Shown here: piece after piece, positions 10,621 through 19,193 of the stretch | Numbering within the stretch: position 1 is the stretch's first letter | Layout: the number at the start of each line of letters is the position of its first letter | DNA from: Gallionella sp. | GTDB taxonomy: Bacteria; Pseudomonadota; Gammaproteobacteria; Burkholderiales; Gallionellaceae | Direction of reading: 5' to 3' | Length of the DNA: 41,875 bases | Assembly: GCA_030653355.1 (NCBI GenBank) | Contig: JAURZN010000158.1 | Coordinates: 1-41,875, forward strand | Notes under the pieces: generated by a model | What the model saw: the letters and a program-made list of their open reading frames with translations, nothing else | The model's database searches: none | Told to the model about the DNA's origin: nothing | Program-made: the position numbers and the translations under genes

Positions 10621-11474
10621 CACGACTCCCTGAGCGCCTGCGTTACTCCGGCAGGCACTTTATAACGGTTATAGCTCCATAGATATTGCGCGGGAAACTG
10701 ACGAATCAGACACTCCAGCGCACTGTTGATTTGCTGCGGAACCGGCAGGGAGAAGTCCAGCATCATCGGCTCGATACGGATAAGATAACCGCGCGTCTGC
10801 CGTTCGGCACTGGCCAGCAACACCGATGCACCACTGGCTTGCGCCAGCCTGCCAACCAGCGTCATGGTATAGGCGGGACGACCAAAAAAATCCGCCCACT
10901 CGCCTTCTCCCACGCTGGGCACCTGATCCGGCAGCAAGCCTATAGCCTCACCGCGCCTGAGCGCCTTGTACAACAGCCGAACGCCGCTTACATCCGCTTT
11001 GGCCAGCCTGACCTGTCCGCGCTCACGACCACCGCGCATTACGCCTTCCAGCCAGCCCAGTCTGGGTGGGCGGTAGAGCACGGTAATCGGCAAGTGTTGC
11101 GCCATATACAGCGAGGCAATTTCGAAACAACCCAGATGCGGCGTCAGGAAGATGATGCCCTTGCCTCGCGCCCGTGCGGCTTCGACATGTTCCATTCCCC
11201 GGCACTCCGACACGTTGCTTACCACGGCATCGTAGGGCCTGCACCATATCCAGGGCAATTCGACCAGGCTTTTGCCCGCTTCTGCGATACTCGCAGACAG
11301 CAGGCTGTCGTCCAGAGAAAAACCTGCCTGTTGTAAGTTCTCCCGCATGCGTGCTGCATACTGCCCTGACATCGTATAGGTCAGCCGACCAAGCAGTGCA
11401 CCCAGGCGATGCACAACGCTCAGTGACAGTAAAGATAACAAGCGAAATATAATTTTTAAGAAAAGATGGGTCAT
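10620..11474 (-). CDS. Second LpxL/HtrB-type acyltransferase
   Basis: A 284-residue paralogue of the downstream gene, with the same architecture: a hydrophobic N-terminus, HX4E in TPHLGCFEIASL, LPDQVPSVGEGEWADFFGRPA, and a C-terminal QFPAQYLWSYNRYK. Two acyltransferases in tandem could add the two secondary acyl chains of a hexa-acyl lipid A; that division of labour is inference. The start is uncertain: ATG at 11474 begins the conserved part, while a TTG at 11492 adds six residues. No strong Shine-Dalgarno is seen for either. It is divergent from metK with an ~80-base shared upstream region. Confidence 0.88.
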   Translation of the reverse strand: MTHLFLKIIFRLLSLLSLSVVHRLGALLGRLTYTMSGQYAARMRENLQQAGFSLDDSLLSASIAEAGKSLVELPWIWCRPYDAVVSNVSECRGMEHVEAARARGKGIIFLTPHLGCFEIASLYMAQHLPITVLYRPPRLGWLEGVMRGGRERGQVRLAKADVSGVRLLYKALRRGEAIGLLPDQVPSVGEGEWADFFGRPAYTMTLVGRLAQASGASVLLASAERQTRGYLIRIEPMMLDFSLPVPQQINSALECLIRQFPAQYLWSYNRYKVPAGVTQALRES

Positions 11475-11553
11475 GTGTGGCAATGCTACCAAGTTTTATG
11501 CAATTTGATAGAATGCTGTTCTTTTAAATTATTCGATAATTGAGCGAGGGGCC

Positions 11554-12717
11554 ATGAGCGAATTTCTATTTACGTCCGAATCTGTATCCGAAGGCCATCC
11601 TGACAAAGTTTCAGATCAAATCTCTGATGCCATTCTGGATGCGATTCTAGCGCAAGACCCGTATGCGCGGGTAGCGGCTGAAACACTGACCAATACCGGC
11701 CTGGTGGTTCTGGCTGGCGAAATCACCACCACCGCCAATGTCGATTACATCCAGGTCGCGCGCAACACCATCAAGCGCATCGGCTACGACAACACCGAAT
11801 ACGGCATCGACTACAAGGGTTGTGCGGTATTGGTAGCCTATGACAAGCAGAGCCCGGACATCGCGCAGGGCGTGGATCGCGCCTCCGACGACTATCTGAA
11901 TCAGGGCGCGGGCGATCAGGGACTGATGTTCGGTTACGCCTGTGACGAAACGCCGACGCTGATGCCACTGGCGATTTATCTGGCCCATCAGGCGGTACAG
12001 CGTCAGGCGCAATTGCGTCACGACGGCCGCCTGCCATGGCTGCGTCCGGATGCCAAATCGCAAGTTACGATTCGTTACGTCGATGGCAAGCCGCATTCCA
12101 TCGACACCGTGGTGCTTTCGACGCAACACGCGCCGGAAATGACACTGGAACAGATCCGCGAAGCCGCCATCGAAGAAATTATCAAGCCGATACTGCCTAA
12201 GGAATTGATCAAGGGCAACATCAACTTCCTGGTCAATCCGACCGGTCGCTTCGTCATCGGCGGCCCGCAAGGCGATTGCGGCTTGACCGGCCGCAAGATC
12301 ATCGTGGACACCTACGGCGGCGCAGCTCCGCATGGCGGCGGCGCGTTCTCCGGCAAGGATCCTTCCAAAGTAGACCGTTCCGCTGCGTACGCAGGTCGCT
12401 ATGTCGCCAAGAATATCGTCGCCGCAGGTCTGGCCAGCAAGTGCCTGGTGCAGGTTTCCTATGCGATCGGCGTGGCCAAGCCGACCAGCGTAATGGTGGA
12501 CAGCTACGGCACGGGCAAAATCTCCGACGACAAGCTGACCGAACTGGTGCTGCGTCATTTCGACCTGCGCCCGAAAGGCATCGTCAACATGCTCAACCTG
12601 CTGCGCCCGATCTACGAGAAGACCGCTGCGTACGGCCACTTCGGCCGCGAAGAACCGGAATTCACCTGGGAAAACACAGATAAGGCAGCCGCGCTCCGCG
12701 CGGATGCAGGTCTGTAA
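11554..12717 (+). CDS. metK: S-adenosylmethionine synthase MetK
   Basis: MetK makes SAM from methionine and ATP. The 387-residue protein has all family signatures: [20 protein letters not shown] with the ATP/metal site at the N-terminus, the [15 protein letters not shown] hexapeptide region, the [17 protein letters not shown] segment, and the glycine-rich [19 protein letters not shown] loop. The length is normal. A GAGGGG ribosome binding site precedes the ATG. It opens the methyl-cycle cluster (metK, ahcY, metF), although an HD-GYP gene separates it from ahcY. Its last ~45 bases take part in an unusual structure with downstream DNA, followed by a strong terminator. Confidence 0.98.
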   Translation: MSEFLFTSESVSEGHPDKVSDQISDAILDAILAQDPYARVAAETLTNTGLVVLAGEITTTANVDYIQVARNTIKRIGYDNTEYGIDYKGCAVLVAYDKQSPDIAQGVDRASDDYLNQGAGDQGLMFGYACDETPTLMPLAIYLAHQAVQRQAQLRHDGRLPWLRPDAKSQVTIRYVDGKPHSIDTVVLSTQHAPEMTLEQIREAAIEEIIKPILPKELIKGNINFLVNPTGRFVIGGPQGDCGLTGRKIIVDTYGGAAPHGGGAFSGKDPSKVDRSAAYAGRYVAKNIVAAGLASKCLVQVSYAIGVAKPTSVMVDSYGTGKISDDKLTELVLRHFDLRPKGIVNMLNLLRPIYEKTAAYGHFGREEPEFTWENTDKAAALRADAGL

Positions 12718-12747
12718 GACCGGAGGCGTAGCGCCTTATCTGTGTTT
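12672..12747 (+). repeat. Inverted repeat joining the metK 3' end to downstream DNA
   Basis: AAACACAGATAAGGC inside metK (12672-12686) is perfectly complementary to GCCTTATCTGTGTTT past its stop (12733-12747). The enclosed 46 bases form two further hairpins: CCGCG-ctccg-CGCGG, and GGTCT-gta-AGACC, the latter containing the TAA stop codon. The RNA could fold as a branched structure closed by a 15-bp stem across the end of the reading frame. Confidence 0.6.
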
Positions 12748-12793
12748 CGAGGAGGCGTCAGCCGACTCAAAATATTGATAAACGTCAGACAAA

Positions 12794-12838
12794 AATAAGG
12801 CCACATCCATAATGAACATGGATGTGGCCTTATTGTTT
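12794..12838 (+). terminator. Strong Rho-independent terminator of metK
   Basis: A perfect 17-bp stem (12794-12810 with 12818-12834) has a 7-base loop and is followed by GTTTT. The opposite strand also ends in an A/T run (AAAAA at 12791-12795), so it may work in both directions. It separates metK from the HD-GYP gene. Confidence 0.93.
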
Positions 12839-12877
12839 TAAAATCGACCTTGGCACAAATCAACCATCGAGCGAGCC

Positions 12878-14176
12878 ATGCTAAAAAAAATTCCGGTCAA
12901 ACAACTGCGCTTGGGCATGTACATACATGAGCTAGGCTGCTCGTGGATGGAGCATCCGTTCTGGAGCAAAACTTTCCTGCTGGATGACCCCAAAGACCTT
13001 AGCACTCTTCTCTCCACACAAATCAAAATAGTCCATATAGACACATCAAAAGGCCTTGATGTTGAAATTCAGGAGAGAAGCACTAGCAGTTGCACTGACG
13101 ATTCATGCACACCAAGCGACACGGACAATTGCAAAAAATGCTGGCGATTAAACCCTGAGCAGGCATACAAAACCGAACCCGCAGTGGAAATAAGCCCGCC
13201 CCCTGTTGCTACCGTGCCACGAGTCAGCACCGCTCAAGAAGTGGATCGCGCCGCTCTCATTTGCGCACAATCAAAACAAGCCGTCGCCTCAATGTTTCAA
13301 GAATCGCGCATGGGACACGCTTTAAATACAGAGGAAGCGTTAAGCGTTGTCGATGAAATATCCAACTCCGTATTGCGCAATTCGGGCGCGCTGATCAGCC
13401 TGGCTCGCCTGAAGAACAAAGACGACTACACCTACATGCACTCAGTGGCCGTTTGCGCACTGATGGTTTCACTTGCGAAACAACTCAAACTAGACAGCGA
13501 ACAAATCCGTCAGGCTGGGCTGGCCGGACTGTTGCATGACATCGGCAAGATGATGATTCCGCCCGAAATACTCAACAAACCCGGAAAATTGACTGATGCA
13601 GAGTTTCTCAGCGTAAAAAATCATCCGAGCGAAGGACACAAGATGCTGCTGGAAAGCGGAGTGACAAGTGACATGACGCTGGATGTCTGCCTGCATCACC
13701 ACGAGAAGACGGATGGCAGCGGCTATCCCGAACACCTTGCCGATGAACAAATCAGTCTTTATGCCAAGATGGGCGCAGTATGCGATGTGTATGACGCGAT
13801 CACATCCAACCGTCCCTACAAAAACGGCTGGGAACCCGCCGATTCGCTACGCAAGATGGCGGAGTGGAGCAATGGCCATTTTGACCAGCGCATTTTCGAA
13901 GCATTTGTACACAGCATCGGCATTTATCCGATCAGCTCGCTGGTACAGTTGGGATCAGGCCGTCTGGGGGTCGTCATTGAACAATCTGAGAAATCACTGC
14001 TGACACCCATCGTGAAGGTGTTTTTCTCCATAAAATCAAATTGCCGAATCCAGCCTGAGATCATGGATTTGTCTCTGGCTGGCTGCAAAGACAAGATCAC
14101 TTCCTTCGAAGATCCCGCAAAATGGAACATCCCCGACATCCATGAATTGTGGAGCGGCATAGTAGCCACCCACTGA
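12878..14176 (+). CDS. HD-GYP cyclic-di-GMP phosphodiesterase with DUF3391 N-terminus
   Basis: A 432-residue protein predicted to hydrolyse cyclic-di-GMP. Residues 1-65 resemble DUF3391 (KKIPVKQLRLGMYIHELGCSW...), common in front of HD-GYP domains. The HD-GYP domain (~185-350) is complete: HDIGK at 220-224, a downstream HHHEKTDGSGYP (273-284), DVYDAITSNRPYKNGW, and IYPISSLVQLGSGRLGVV. The linker (~66-125) contains four cysteines at 72, 77, 85 and 88 (CX4CX7CX2C), possibly a small metal site. No membrane segment is seen. It lies between metK and the ahcY riboswitch but has its own upstream region after the metK terminator. Confidence 0.93.
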   Translation: MLKKIPVKQLRLGMYIHELGCSWMEHPFWSKTFLLDDPKDLSTLLSTQIKIVHIDTSKGLDVEIQERSTSSCTDDSCTPSDTDNCKKCWRLNPEQAYKTEPAVEISPPPVATVPRVSTAQEVDRAALICAQSKQAVASMFQESRMGHALNTEEALSVVDEISNSVLRNSGALISLARLKNKDDYTYMHSVAVCALMVSLAKQLKLDSEQIRQAGLAGLLHDIGKMMIPPEILNKPGKLTDAEFLSVKNHPSEGHKMLLESGVTSDMTLDVCLHHHEKTDGSGYPEHLADEQISLYAKMGAVCDVYDAITSNRPYKNGWEPADSLRKMAEWSNGHFDQRIFEAFVHSIGIYPISSLVQLGSGRLGVVIEQSEKSLLTPIVKVFFSIKSNCRIQPEIMDLSLAGCKDKITSFEDPAKWNIPDIHELWSGIVATH

Positions 14177-14188
14177 AAAACCACCCTC

Positions 14189-14218
14189 TTAGCAAAAAAT
14201 TCTTTTTACGTTTATAAT
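14189..14218 (+). promoter_or_regulatory. Promoter of the ahcY riboswitch transcript
   Basis: A perfect -10 TATAAT (14213-14218) follows a partial -35 TTAGCA (14189-14194) with an 18-base spacer. The start site would fall just before the SAH aptamer at 14226. Confidence 0.65.
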
Positions 14219-14225
14219 CCGCATC

Positions 14226-14298
14226 CTCCGAGAGGTGCTGCAGCGGGTTTGAACGCCCCCGTCAGGCTCGGGAAGTGATTCTGTATCAACGGCACCTA
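14226..14298 (+). promoter_or_regulatory. S-adenosylhomocysteine (SAH) riboswitch
   Basis: The leader of ahcY carries the SAH aptamer pattern: P1 CCGAG (14228-14232) with CTCGG (14267-14271), the conserved GGTGCTGCA and CAGGCTCGG blocks, and a pseudoknot between GGTGC (14234-14238) and GCACC (14292-14296). In the known class, SAH binding turns on ahcY so that the toxic product of methylation is cleared. The pseudoknot ends about 34 bases before the preferred ATG, and no intrinsic terminator is seen in between, so control of translation is likely. Confidence 0.9.
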
Positions 14299-14329
14299 TT
14301 CATTAACCAATACAATGAATGGAGTTTTT

Positions 14330-15775
14330 ATGAACGCTGTTGCAAACGGATTCACCGACTATATCGTCGCCGACATGTCACTGGCCGCATGGGGCCGCAA
14401 AGAACTGGCAATCGCCGAGATCGAAATGCCCGGCCTGATGGCCATCCGCAACGAATACGCAGCCAGCCAGCCGCTCAAGGGCGCACGCATCACCGGCTCC
14501 TTGCACATGACCATCCAGACCGGCGTGTTGATCGAGACACTGACCGCACTGGGCGCAGAAGTGCGCTGGGCTTCTTGCAATATCTATTCCACACAGGATC
14601 ACGCGGCTGCCGCCATCGTTGCGACCGGCGTGCCGGTATTCGCAGTTAAAGGCGAATCCCTGACCGACTACTGGGATTACACTCACCGCATCTTCGAGTG
14701 GCCAAATGCTGCGAATGGCGAAAAAGTCCTGTCCAACATGATTCTGGACGACGGCGGCGACGCAACTCTGTTGCTGCATCTGGGCGCACGCGCCGAGAAA
14801 GACGCATCGCTGCTGAACAATCCGGGCTCCGAAGAAGAAATCTGCCTGTTCAATTCAATCAAGGCCAAGCTGGCTGTTGACGGCACATGGTATTCGACAC
14901 GTCTGGCCGCAATCATGGGCGTGACCGAAGAAACCACTACCGGCGTACATCGTCTGTACCAGATGCATGAGCGCGGCGAACTGAAATTCTCTGCGATCAA
15001 CGTCAACGACTCCGTTACCAAGTCCAAATTCGACAACCTGTACGGTTGCCGCGAATCGCTGGTTGATGCAATCAAGCGGGCAACCGACGTGATGATCGCG
15101 GGCAAAATCGCGGTTATCGTCGGTTACGGCGATGTGGGCAAGGGTTCGGCACAGGCGATGCGCGCGCTGTCCGCGCAAGTCTGGGTTACAGAAATTGACC
15201 CTATCTGCGCCCTGCAGGCGGCGATGGAAGGCTACCGCGTAGTGACCATGGATTACGCCTGTGAGCATGGCGATATCTTCGTCACCACTACCGGCAACTA
15301 CCATGTCATCACCCATGATCATATGGCGAAGATGAAAAACAACGCCATCGTTTCCAACATCGGTCACTTCGACAACGAGATCGATGTCGCTTCCCTGAAG
15401 AAATACCAGTGGGAAAACATCAAGCCGCAAGTCGATCACGTAATCTTCCCCCCTAGCGAGGACAAGCCGGACGGAAAACGCATTCTGTTGCTGGCCGAAG
15501 GTCGTCTGGTCAACCTGGGTTGCGGTACCGGCCATCCGTCCTACGTGATGTCGTCTTCGTTTGCCAACCAGACCATCGCGCAGATCGAACTGTTTACCCG
15601 CCTCGACCAGTACCCTGTCGGCGTTTACACACTCCCCAAGCATCTGGATGAGAAAGTTGCACGTTTGCAACTGACTACGCTGAATGCGCAACTGAGCGAA
15701 TTGACCGACCAGCAGGCCGCTTACATCGGCGTACCCAAGAACGGCCCTTACAAGGCTGATCACTACCGCTACTAA
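14330..15775 (+). CDS. ahcY: S-adenosylhomocysteine hydrolase (adenosylhomocysteinase)
   Basis: AhcY splits SAH into adenosine and homocysteine with bound NAD, closing the activated methyl cycle with MetK and MetF. The 481-residue form shows [19 protein letters not shown] near the N-terminus, [22 protein letters not shown], the NAD-binding [28 protein letters not shown] fold, [31 protein letters not shown], and the C-terminal [10 protein letters not shown]. An in-frame ATG at 14315 also exists, but GGAG lies at 14321-14324, properly spaced only for the ATG at 14330. Expression is predicted to respond to SAH through the upstream riboswitch. Confidence 0.98.
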   Translation: MNAVANGFTDYIVADMSLAAWGRKELAIAEIEMPGLMAIRNEYAASQPLKGARITGSLHMTIQTGVLIETLTALGAEVRWASCNIYSTQDHAAAAIVATGVPVFAVKGESLTDYWDYTHRIFEWPNAANGEKVLSNMILDDGGDATLLLHLGARAEKDASLLNNPGSEEEICLFNSIKAKLAVDGTWYSTRLAAIMGVTEETTTGVHRLYQMHERGELKFSAINVNDSVTKSKFDNLYGCRESLVDAIKRATDVMIAGKIAVIVGYGDVGKGSAQAMRALSAQVWVTEIDPICALQAAMEGYRVVTMDYACEHGDIFVTTTGNYHVITHDHMAKMKNNAIVSNIGHFDNEIDVASLKKYQWENIKPQVDHVIFPPSEDKPDGKRILLLAEGRLVNLGCGTGHPSYVMSSSFANQTIAQIELFTRLDQYPVGVYTLPKHLDEKVARLQLTTLNAQLSELTDQQAAYIGVPKNGPYKADHYRY

Positions 15776-15782
15776 AAACAGG

Positions 15783-15893
15783 GCTGAGGGCTAAGGATTG
15801 AGGATTGAGTTAAAAGCGAAGCAACTGGCTTTCCTCAATCCTCGATCCAATATCCTGAATTTCCAATCCTCGCTCCTCAATCCTGATTAAGGA
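15783..15893. repeat. AGGATTGAGG-type repeat between ahcY and the membrane gene
   Basis: The gap holds GGATTGAGGATTGAG on one side and CTCAATCCTCGATCC on the other, an imperfect inverted repeat, followed by further CAATCCTCG/CTCAATCCTG copies. The same CTCAATCCTC words recur before metF (~16340) and between ubiC and ubiA (~26440). The last bases, TTAAGGAGT, are the ribosome binding site of the next gene. Confidence 0.5.
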
Positions 15894-15900
15894 GTCCTAC

Positions 15901-16251
15901 TTGAAACTCATCCTGATCTGGATACTGAATGCGCTGGCGCTGATTGCCGTCGCCAATTTTGTGCCCGGCATCCATGTAGGCGGATTCACTGCCGCGCTGG
16001 TCGCTGCACTCCTGCTTGGTCTGGTCAACACACTGATCCGCCCCTTGCTGTTATTGCTCACCTTGCCGGTGACCCTGCTAACGCTTGGGTTATTTATCTT
16101 TGCAATCAATGGATTGCTATTCTGGTTTGTCGGCTCCATACTGCGCGACTTTAGCGTCGACAGTTTCTGGCATGGCATACTGGGCGCCTTGCTGTACAGC
16201 CTGTTTACCTGGGCGATGACATCTGCAGCCGCACAATTGATGAGAAAATAA
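15901..16251 (+). CDS. Small 4-TM membrane protein, phage-holin-4-2/YvlD-like
   Basis: A 116-residue, very hydrophobic protein with about four membrane helices (LIWILNALALIAVANFV; FTAALVAALLLGLVNTLI; LLLLLTLPVTLLTLGLFIFAI; GILGALLYSLFTWAMTSAAA). The NTLIRPLLLLLTLPVTLLTLGLF stretch is characteristic of the PF04020 family, often labelled mycobacterial 4-TM phage holin. The label is historical: there is no phage context here and the function is unknown. The start is TTG at 15901, supported by AAGGAGT 8 bases upstream. Its place between ahcY and metF is, to my recollection, shared by many betaproteobacteria. Confidence 0.85.
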   Translation: MKLILIWILNALALIAVANFVPGIHVGGFTAALVAALLLGLVNTLIRPLLLLLTLPVTLLTLGLFIFAINGLLFWFVGSILRDFSVDSFWHGILGALLYSLFTWAMTSAAAQLMRK

Positions 16252-16289
16252 TGCAAATACATTTTTCGGGCAAATCTACCCGCAAGGAG

Positions 16290-16475
16290 CAGGCCGGGGG
16301 TGCCCCGATGCTTCCGCATCGACCCTTCCGCTCGCGGTGTCGCGTGCTCGCTCAATCCTCGCCTATCTTGGCGATATGTGGCTACGTATTATGTATGCTT
16401 TCAAGTCTTCGCCGAAACTTGCATTTTCTCGTCTTTCGTTGCGCGGCTCCTTGCGCTTCATCCCGAAATTCTGAA
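16290..16475 (+). repeat. Structured repeat-like leader before metF
   Basis: This 241-base gap (16252-16492) contains several short hairpins: GGGG-t-GCCCC, GATGC-ttcc-GCATC, and CGCC-tatctt-GGCG, plus a CTCAATCCTC word shared with other gaps in the window. Two overlapping open frames of 80 codons exist here, but their codons are repeat sequence and neither has a convincing start or family match. I read it as repeat DNA, possibly with a role in the metF leader. Confidence 0.4.
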
Positions 16476-16492
16476 TTTATTGAGGTTTATTA

Positions 16493-17323
16493 ATGAATCA
16501 CTCACCTATCAGTTTCGAATTTTTCCCGCCTCAAACCAATGAAGGCGTGGAAAAACTCACCCTCGCACGCGGCAAACTCGCCGCGCTCAATCCCGAATTC
16601 TTTTCTGTGACCTTCGGCGCGGGCGGCTCCACCCGCGATCGCACGCTGGAGACCGTCACGCAAATCAAGGCCGAAGGTTTTGATGCCGCACCGCACCTTT
16701 CCTGCGTCGGCTCCACCCGCGAAAACATTCGCGCGATTCTAAAAACCTACCAGGATGCCGGAATCCGCCGCATCGTCGCATTGCGCGGCGATCTGCCGTC
16801 CGGCATGGCCACAGCCGGTGAATTCCAGTATGCCAACGAACTGGTGGAATTCATCCGCGCCGAAACCGGTGATCATTTCCATCTTGAAGTCGCGGCCTAC
16901 CCAGAATTTCACCCGCAAGCGAAATCGGCGCATGACGATATTCTCAACTTCAAGCGCAAGATCGATGCGGGTGCGAATTCTGCCATCACGCAGTATTTCT
17001 ACAACGCAGACAGCTATTTCCACTTCGTGGACGAATGTCAGAAACTGGGCATCACCGCCCCCATCGTGCCGGGCATCATGCCCATCGTGCGTTTCTCGCA
17101 GCTGGCGCGTTTTTCGGATGCCTGCGGTGCGGAAATTCCGCGCTGGATGCGCAAGACAATGGAAGGCTTCGGTGACGACAACGAATCAGTACAGGCCTTT
17201 GGCCGCGACATCGTGAACCGCATGTGCGAAAGACTACTGGCGGGCGGCGCACCTGGACTGCATTTCTATACGCTTAACCAATCTGCGCCCTGCATCAGAA
17301 TTATAGAAGGACTATCCTTGTGA
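16493..17323 (+). CDS. metF: Methylenetetrahydrofolate reductase MetF
   Basis: MetF reduces 5,10-methylene-THF to 5-methyl-THF with FADH2, supplying the methyl group for methionine. The 276-residue TIM-barrel protein shows SFEFFPPQTNEGVEKL at the N-terminus, FFSVTFGAGGSTRDRT, HLSCVGSTRENI, RIVALRGDLPSG and the VPGIMPIVRFSQLARFSD segment, all typical. It is slightly shorter than the ~296-residue E. coli enzyme, mainly at the ends. Its TGA overlaps the GTG start of trhP by 4 bases. With metK and ahcY in the same region it completes three steps of the methyl cycle; methionine synthase is not in the window. Confidence 0.97.
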   Translation: MNHSPISFEFFPPQTNEGVEKLTLARGKLAALNPEFFSVTFGAGGSTRDRTLETVTQIKAEGFDAAPHLSCVGSTRENIRAILKTYQDAGIRRIVALRGDLPSGMATAGEFQYANELVEFIRAETGDHFHLEVAAYPEFHPQAKSAHDDILNFKRKIDAGANSAITQYFYNADSYFHFVDECQKLGITAPIVPGIMPIVRFSQLARFSDACGAEIPRWMRKTMEGFGDDNESVQAFGRDIVNRMCERLLAGGAPGLHFYTLNQSAPCIRIIEGLSL

Positions 17324-18666
17324 GTCAGTTACGCGCACCAGAGCTATTATTGCCCGCAGGAACTTTGGACAAGATGCGCGCCGCCTACGCCTTTGGCGCA
17401 GATGCCGTATATGCCGGGCAACCGCGCTACAGCTTGCGGGCGCGCAACAACGAATTCAAGATGGAAGAGTTACAGATCGGCATTGTCGAGGCGCATGCGC
17501 TGGGTAAGAAGCTGTTCGTCGCCAGCAACCTGATGCCGCACAATGCCAAGGTAAAAACCTATATGGCTGACATGGCACCGGTCATCGCGATGAAACCGGA
17601 CGCACTCATCATGGCCGACCCGGGGCTGATCGCGATGGTGAGGGAGCGCTGGCCGGAAGTGCCGGTACATCTGTCGGTGCAGGCCAACACCGTCAATTAC
17701 GCGGCGGTAAAATTCTGGAAGTCGCTGGGGCTGACCCGCGTGATACTGTCGCGCGAGTTGTCGCTAGATGAGATAAAGGAAATACGTCAGGAATGCCCGG
17801 ACATGGAACTGGAAGTGTTCGTGCACGGCGCGTTGTGCATCGCCTACTCGGGGCGCTGTCTGCTGTCAGGCTATTTCAACCATCGCGATGCCAATCAGGG
17901 CACCTGCACCAATTCCTGCCGCTGGGATTACAAGATGGACAATGCCGAGGAAAACGGCACAGGCGACATTGAAAAAATCGACTTCGATTTCGACAAGGCG
18001 CTGAGCAATTCCGCGCTGTCCGATTGCGGCGAACAAAAACGTCACCCGATGGCCGACCGTGTCTATGTCATCTCACGGCAGGATCACCCGGGTGAACTGA
18101 TGCCGGTGATGGAAGACGAGCACGGCACCTATATCATGAATTCCAAGGATCTGCGCGCGGTGGAGCATGTCGAAAGACTGGCCAAAATCGGTATCGATTC
18201 GCTGAAAGTCGAGGGTCGCACCAAGTCCATCTACTACGTCGCGCGCACCGCGCAGGTCTATCGTCAGGCCATCGACGATGCGGTTGCCGGTCGTCCGTTC
18301 AACTACGGCCTGCTGGGCGCGCTGGATGCGCTGGCCAATCGCGGCTATACCGATGGTTTTTACGAGCGTCACCATACCCACGAACAGCAGAACTACATGC
18401 GCGGCCATTCGGAGAGCACACGCCAGCAGTATGTCGGCGACATCGTGTCCTGTGCGGGAGGTTATGCAGAGATCGACGTCAAGAACCGCTTCAGCGTCGG
18501 AGACCGGCTGGAAATTATCCACCCCAACGGCAATCAGATCATCGAATTAACCGAGATGCGCGACAAGAAGGGCGAACCGATCACTGTCGCCCCCGGCAGC
18601 GGCCATCGCGTGCAGATACCAATGCAAGGCGATATGACGAAGGGGATGATTGCGAGATTTTTGTAA
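17320..18666 (+). CDS. trhP: tRNA 5-hydroxyuridine modification protein TrhP (YegQ, U32 family)
   Basis: A 448-residue U32-family protein matching E. coli YegQ/TrhP, which with prephenate-derived chemistry makes 5-hydroxyuridine at tRNA position 34. The N-terminus PELLLPAGTLDKMRAAYAFGADAVYAG and the U32 signature around ELEVFVHGALCIAYSGRCLLS are clear. Following cysteines in GTCTNSCRW and DCGEQ suit an Fe-S site known in this family. The C-terminal ~100 residues form the small beta-barrel domain. It starts with GTG at 17320 inside the metF stop (GTGA overlap) behind GAAGGA, so it is probably co-translated with metF. The older label 'peptidase' is unlikely to be its role. Confidence 0.9.
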   Translation: MSQLRAPELLLPAGTLDKMRAAYAFGADAVYAGQPRYSLRARNNEFKMEELQIGIVEAHALGKKLFVASNLMPHNAKVKTYMADMAPVIAMKPDALIMADPGLIAMVRERWPEVPVHLSVQANTVNYAAVKFWKSLGLTRVILSRELSLDEIKEIRQECPDMELEVFVHGALCIAYSGRCLLSGYFNHRDANQGTCTNSCRWDYKMDNAEENGTGDIEKIDFDFDKALSNSALSDCGEQKRHPMADRVYVISRQDHPGELMPVMEDEHGTYIMNSKDLRAVEHVERLAKIGIDSLKVEGRTKSIYYVARTAQVYRQAIDDAVAGRPFNYGLLGALDALANRGYTDGFYERHHTHEQQNYMRGHSESTRQQYVGDIVSCAGGYAEIDVKNRFSVGDRLEIIHPNGNQIIELTEMRDKKGEPITVAPGSGHRVQIPMQGDMTKGMIARFL

Positions 18667-18736
18667 TCGTACAATTCCAACGTCCCGCGACCGCAGCAAC
18701 GCGGCGAAGGACGCCACGTAATTAGGAAGAAACAAC

Positions 18737-19192
18737 ATGATCTTTTCCAATCTCTCTCAACACGCCCGCTACGAAGAACTGCATCCGCTGTTTGCGCGCG
18801 CATTCAAATACATGCGGGACAACGACCTGTATGCGTTCGCACCGGGGCGTTACCACATTGAGGGAGACGATCTGATCGCCATCGTCGAACATGTGTCGGG
18901 ACGCACGCGCGAGATGGCGCGTCTGGAGGCACACCGGCATTACATAGACATTCAGCTGCTGCTGGACGGCGATGAGACGATGGGCTGGAAACCGCTGGCG
19001 GATTGCTATAACCCGGTGGGCGAGCACAGTATCGAACGCGACATTCTATTCTTTCTCGATGCGCCCGCCTCGTGGATTCCCGTGCCACCCGATCATTTCT
19101 GCATCTTTTTCCCCGAAGATACGCATGCGCCGCTGGTGGGAGATGGCCCGATCCGCAAGGTGATTTTCAAGATTGCCGTCCAGGACGAATGA
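18737..19192 (+). CDS. YhcH/YjgK/YiaL family protein
   Basis: A 151-residue protein of the DUF386 cupin-like family: FKYMRDNDLYAFAPGRYHIEGDDLIAIVEH, then the signature LEAHRHYIDIQLLLDGDETMGW, and FFPEDTHAPLVGDGPIRKVIFKI at the end. The conserved histidines and glutamates suggest a metal-binding barrel. Some members sit in sialic-acid or sugar-acid operons, but no such genes lie here, so its substrate is unknown. AGGAAG upstream of the ATG is the likely ribosome binding site. It converges with the next gene, stops 1 base apart. Confidence 0.85.
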   Translation: MIFSNLSQHARYEELHPLFARAFKYMRDNDLYAFAPGRYHIEGDDLIAIVEHVSGRTREMARLEAHRHYIDIQLLLDGDETMGWKPLADCYNPVGEHSIERDILFFLDAPASWIPVPPDHFCIFFPEDTHAPLVGDGPIRKVIFKIAVQDE

Positions 19193-19193
19193 C

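Noticed and set aside
11647-12639. 330-codon minus-strand frame opposite metK
   Set aside because: Antisense shadow of metK with no motif or ribosome binding site.
12720-12790. Small gene between the metK stop and its terminator
   Set aside because: The segment is fully explained by the inverted-repeat arm and short hairpins; no start with ribosome binding site.
15901-16251. Prophage remnant suggested by the 'holin' family name
   Set aside because: The gene sits in a conserved ahcY-metF setting with no phage genes; the name is historical.
16251-16542. Two overlapping ~80-codon frames before metF
   Set aside because: They consist of repeat and hairpin sequence, with no family match or convincing start signals.
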